Notes under the pieces: generated by a model
The model's input: the letters and a program-made list of their open reading frames with translations, nothing else
Told to the model about the DNA's origin: nothing
Database searches by the model: none
Translations under genes and position numbers: made by a program
In this document: piece after piece, positions 13,345 through 15,329 of the stretch
Layout of the letters: each line of letters opens with the position of its first letter
How positions within the stretch are numbered: the first letter of the stretch is position 1
Assembly: GCA_050256015.1 (NCBI GenBank)
Contig: JBFWIL010000034.1
Location: 1-15,329 of the forward strand
Origin: JBFWIL01 sp050256015
Lineage (GTDB): Bacteria > Bacteroidota > Bacteroidia > Bacteroidales > Prolixibacteraceae
Direction of reading: 5' to 3'
DNA length: 15,329 nt

Positions 13345-14643
13345 GCTTTTATATTTTTTGATTAAATTCTTTTTTCGTTCCCGCTGATATTTCGTGAGTC
13401 CAAATCCCATGAACTTACACAGGTGATCGTTTTTTAAAATACAACAGGCCATTCGTTTCCAGCTTGGTATATCAATCGTGCCTTTTACATCGTCCGTGTC
13501 GTCAGGAATTCCACGGAATGTGATCTTACTTTTCCCGTCTTTCGTGTAATTGGAAATTCCGTTACGCCTGACAGGATATCCGAGGTCTTCAATTTCTGCA
13601 ATCACTTTGTCTGATAAACCTCCCCCGGTCCGGTACCAGAAACGGATTGAAGTTTTGAATTTCTGAATATAGTTTTTGCGGATTTCTTCCGGCAGGGTTT
13701 TGAGTAAAAACTTGGTATAGCTTTTCCAGGTATGACCTGGCGGTAAAACAACATTGCGGTACCCCATAGCCTTTGTTTTTCCGTAAATAGCTGCAAAATT
13801 AGCCCCTTTAACCCGGCCGACAAGTTTGGTCCATGTTTCCGGTTCCAGTACCCGGTACAGGTTCAGACTGTTCTTTGCATCCTCGTGAAACGGACTCGCA
13901 ACCCGCATGGCGTCAGGAGCAAGCCCGGCCTGATAAAACAAATCGTAGAGTTTATTGTACTCATATCCAAACCTGTAGTTGGCAATCCAAATATCATCCG
14001 TTTTCCAGTCATATAAAGGGGAGGCGCTCCAAACATTCCTGAACTCGGAAGTGATCCATTTTTTACCTTTATAATCATATTTTTTATTGACTATTCCGTT
14101 GTATCGATGCAGACTCTCATCTGCTCTCAAACCCAATAAAGCAACGGTTTTTCCGCCACCGTGAACATCCCGGTACCACCTTCCGAATTGTTTTGCATGT
14201 GAGTTATAATCCATCTTGTATTTGTAGTATTCAAACGGGTTATTATCCAGGTTGTATGCATATTTCATGGTTGGCATTTCCCGGATCCAGATTTCAGGTT
14301 TTTCATCATCCCAGGGATACCAGAACATTTCATGGTTCCCGACAGCAGTCCGGCTGGCAACCGGCTGGCAAAACCAGTAGGGTTCCATCTGATCCGCGAA
14401 TCTGACAAACATCGAGGTCACATATTCTGTTGTTTTCCGGTATTGCGCTTCCATATCCTGGTGAAACAGTCCTACTCTTGTTGTAATCTTCTTCTTTTTT
14501 ATGTAGTCAACCACCAGGTTTAGCAGTAGTCCGGAATCCTTTCCTCCGGAAAAAGCAATATAGATATTCTTAAATTCGGAGAAAATATAGTCAAGTCTTT
14601 TTTGTAGAGCTTCATAGACATTTAAATCCCCGTATCTTTTCAT
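13336..14643 (-). CDS. ibrA: IbrA-like PAPS-reductase-family protein (SGGKDS ATP pyrophosphatase, DUF3440-like)
   Basis: This 435-aa protein belongs to the adenine-nucleotide alpha-hydrolase/PAPS-reductase superfamily. The PP-loop SGGKDS is at 32-37, followed by FHQDMEAQYRKT (60-71) and LLGLRADESLHRYNG (169-183), which are typical of the family. The C-terminal region with IPSWKRMACCILKNDHLCKF (392-411) is the DUF3440-like part of IbrA. It has no ECGLH motif of true PAPS reductases, so sulfate assimilation is unlikely. Only four Cys occur (92, 400, 401, 409), three of them clustered. IbrA homologues act with ParB-like IbrB as regulators of unknown chemistry. The start codon overlaps the preceding stop as ATGA, indicating translational coupling. 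Related superfamily members (DndC in DNA phosphorothioation, tRNA thiolases) modify nucleic acid, so that is an alternative role by inference. Confidence 0.85.
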   Translation of the reverse strand: MKRYGDLNVYEALQKRLDYIFSEFKNIYIAFSGGKDSGLLLNLVVDYIKKKKITTRVGLFHQDMEAQYRKTTEYVTSMFVRFADQMEPYWFCQPVASRTAVGNHEMFWYPWDDEKPEIWIREMPTMKYAYNLDNNPFEYYKYKMDYNSHAKQFGRWYRDVHGGGKTVALLGLRADESLHRYNGIVNKKYDYKGKKWITSEFRNVWSASPLYDWKTDDIWIANYRFGYEYNKLYDLFYQAGLAPDAMRVASPFHEDAKNSLNLYRVLEPETWTKLVGRVKGANFAAIYGKTKAMGYRNVVLPPGHTWKSYTKFLLKTLPEEIRKNYIQKFKTSIRFWYRTGGGLSDKVIAEIEDLGYPVRRNGISNYTKDGKSKITFRGIPDDTDDVKGTIDIPSWKRMACCILKNDHLCKFMGFGLTKYQRERKKNLIKKYKSML

Positions 14644-15047
14644 TTTTCTTTGATCAAGCGGTGCCAGTTCTTCCCGGGCGCTGTTTCTTTGAATCCAAGA
14701 TCGAGCGCGGGTTCAAGTAAATTTGTCGGAACATAACAATACAGCTTGTCAGCCTCAGAGTCGTAAAATTCTTCCGTAATGATTCTTATGAATTCAAAAA
14801 ACCAGCTATTATCGCCATCAACGGGAATAAAGTTCTTGATATGCATGGATACGTCCGTTTCCATAACAGCACAAAAAGCTTTTAAAATGTCGCTTTCATA
14901 AAGTAATAACCAGGTCGTTTTGTCGTTTGTTGTAATTGGATTTTCCAGCCTCCGAACAACAGAACTATTCATTGCGTAAGGTCCGATCAGGGAATATACC
15001 CGGGGATTATTCCCTCGCAGTTGAATGATCTTATAGTTTTTCGACAT
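14640..15047 (-). CDS. Small GNAT-like protein of the ibrAB operon
   Basis: This 135-aa protein has no secure family. The order of predicted elements (a strand pair around TWLLLYESDILKAFCAVME at 45-63, then a strand, the long helix SWFFEFIRIITEEFYD at 81-96, the strand KLYCYVP at 101-107, and ALDLGFKETA at 114-123) resembles a short GNAT acetyltransferase. The acetyl-CoA loop motif RxxGxG is absent where it would be expected (PVDGDNSW, 75-82), so catalysis is doubtful. Its start overlaps the helicase gene end by 17 nt and its stop overlaps the ibrA start by 4 nt, so the three are translated together, which implies a shared function or stoichiometry. Confidence 0.65.
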   Translation of the reverse strand: MSKNYKIIQLRGNNPRVYSLIGPYAMNSSVVRRLENPITTNDKTTWLLLYESDILKAFCAVMETDVSMHIKNFIPVDGDNSWFFEFIRIITEEFYDSEADKLYCYVPTNLLEPALDLGFKETAPGKNWHRLIKEK

Positions 15048-15329
15048 ATTGTTTGAGTTTTGTTTTATCGTTTAAAAGTTTCCTGATTTCATCAGCTAAG
15101 TTACCTTTTCTTCTTAAAATTTGCATGATCCGCCGGTCGATTCCGGAATCCGTAAGAAAATCGATAACAATCATTTCCTTTTTCTGTCCCTGTCGGTCAA
15201 TCCGGCCAATGCTCTGTTTCCTCTGAAAATAGCTGAAAGAATTTGAGAAGAAAACAAGCTGCCTGCTTACCATTTGTAACCCGTTTAAGCCGGTTCCACC
15301 GGACTGCATGGTTGCTATAAAATATTGTC
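15031..15329 (-). CDS. SNF2-family helicase, C-terminal part (partial at window edge)
   Basis: The frame is open to the window edge; the upstream codons read QYFIAT before MQSGGTG. Superfamily 2 motif V (SGGTGLNGLQM) and motif VI (QSIGRIDRQGQ, with the arginine fingers) are clear, followed by VIDFLTDSGIDRRIMQILRRKGNL, typical of SNF2 ATPase ends. SNF2 proteins translocate on double-stranded DNA using ATP. The abrupt end soon after motif VI resembles compact phage-encoded SNF2 helicases. It is the first visible gene of the right-to-left operon, overlapping the next gene by 17 nt. The N-terminal RecA-like lobe lies beyond the window, so a fused nuclease domain cannot be excluded. Confidence 0.88.
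   Translation of the reverse strand, partial: QYFIATMQSGGTGLNGLQMVSRQLVFFSNSFSYFQRKQSIGRIDRQGQKKEMIVIDFLTDSGIDRRIMQILRRKGNLADEIRKLLNDKTKLKQYVEKL

Noticed and set aside
1..15329. CRISPR array, insertion sequence or rRNA
   Set aside because: No regularly spaced direct repeats, no transposase-like frame with terminal inverted repeats, and no rRNA-like sequence were seen on reading the window.

Overview
The window looks like the chromosome of a Bacteroidota bacterium, probably Bacteroidales-like. Several -7 elements match the Bacteroidota consensus TAnnTTTG. Other signs are a TonB-dependent receptor with a CarboxypepD_reg-like N-terminal domain, a DUF4105/Lnb-type membrane protein, a Bacteroidota-style GHMP kinase and a beta-L-arabinofuranosidase lipoprotein. 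It divides into a chromosomal part (about 1-12006) and a more AT-rich accessory part (about 12007-15329).

Chromosomal part. The left edge carries the last codons of a protein that resembles the C-terminus of a GH51 alpha-L-arabinofuranosidase. It is followed by a GH127 beta-L-arabinofuranosidase lipoprotein with its own promoter, so this is probably the end of an arabinan or arabinoside utilisation cluster. A TonB-dependent receptor converges on it and has a palindrome over its promoter. A membrane-anchored endonuclease/exonuclease/phosphatase-family protein diverges from the receptor. Next come a mevalonate-kinase-like GHMP kinase, an Lnb-like lipoprotein N-acyltransferase candidate and mutS, all on the + strand with no obvious functional link. 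A tRNA-Gly(GCC)/tRNA-Leu(UAA) pair follows, with a near-consensus promoter that overlaps a 12-bp inverted repeat, and a terminator.

Accessory part. About 600 bp after the tRNA terminator hold only a small, probably frameshifted ORF. Then a minus-strand gene set appears, read from right to left: the C-terminus of an SNF2-type helicase (running off the window), a 135-aa GNAT-like protein, an IbrA-type PAPS-reductase-family protein (SGGKDS, DUF3440-like) and an IbrB-type ParB-domain protein. The first three overlap end to start, and ibrB follows after 90 nt. The cluster next to a tRNA-Leu gene suggests a prophage or other integrated element whose bulk lies to the right. Its biochemical role is not established. 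The helicase, ATP-pyrophosphatase and ParB-fold combination is the best candidate in the window for an undescribed system acting on nucleic acid.
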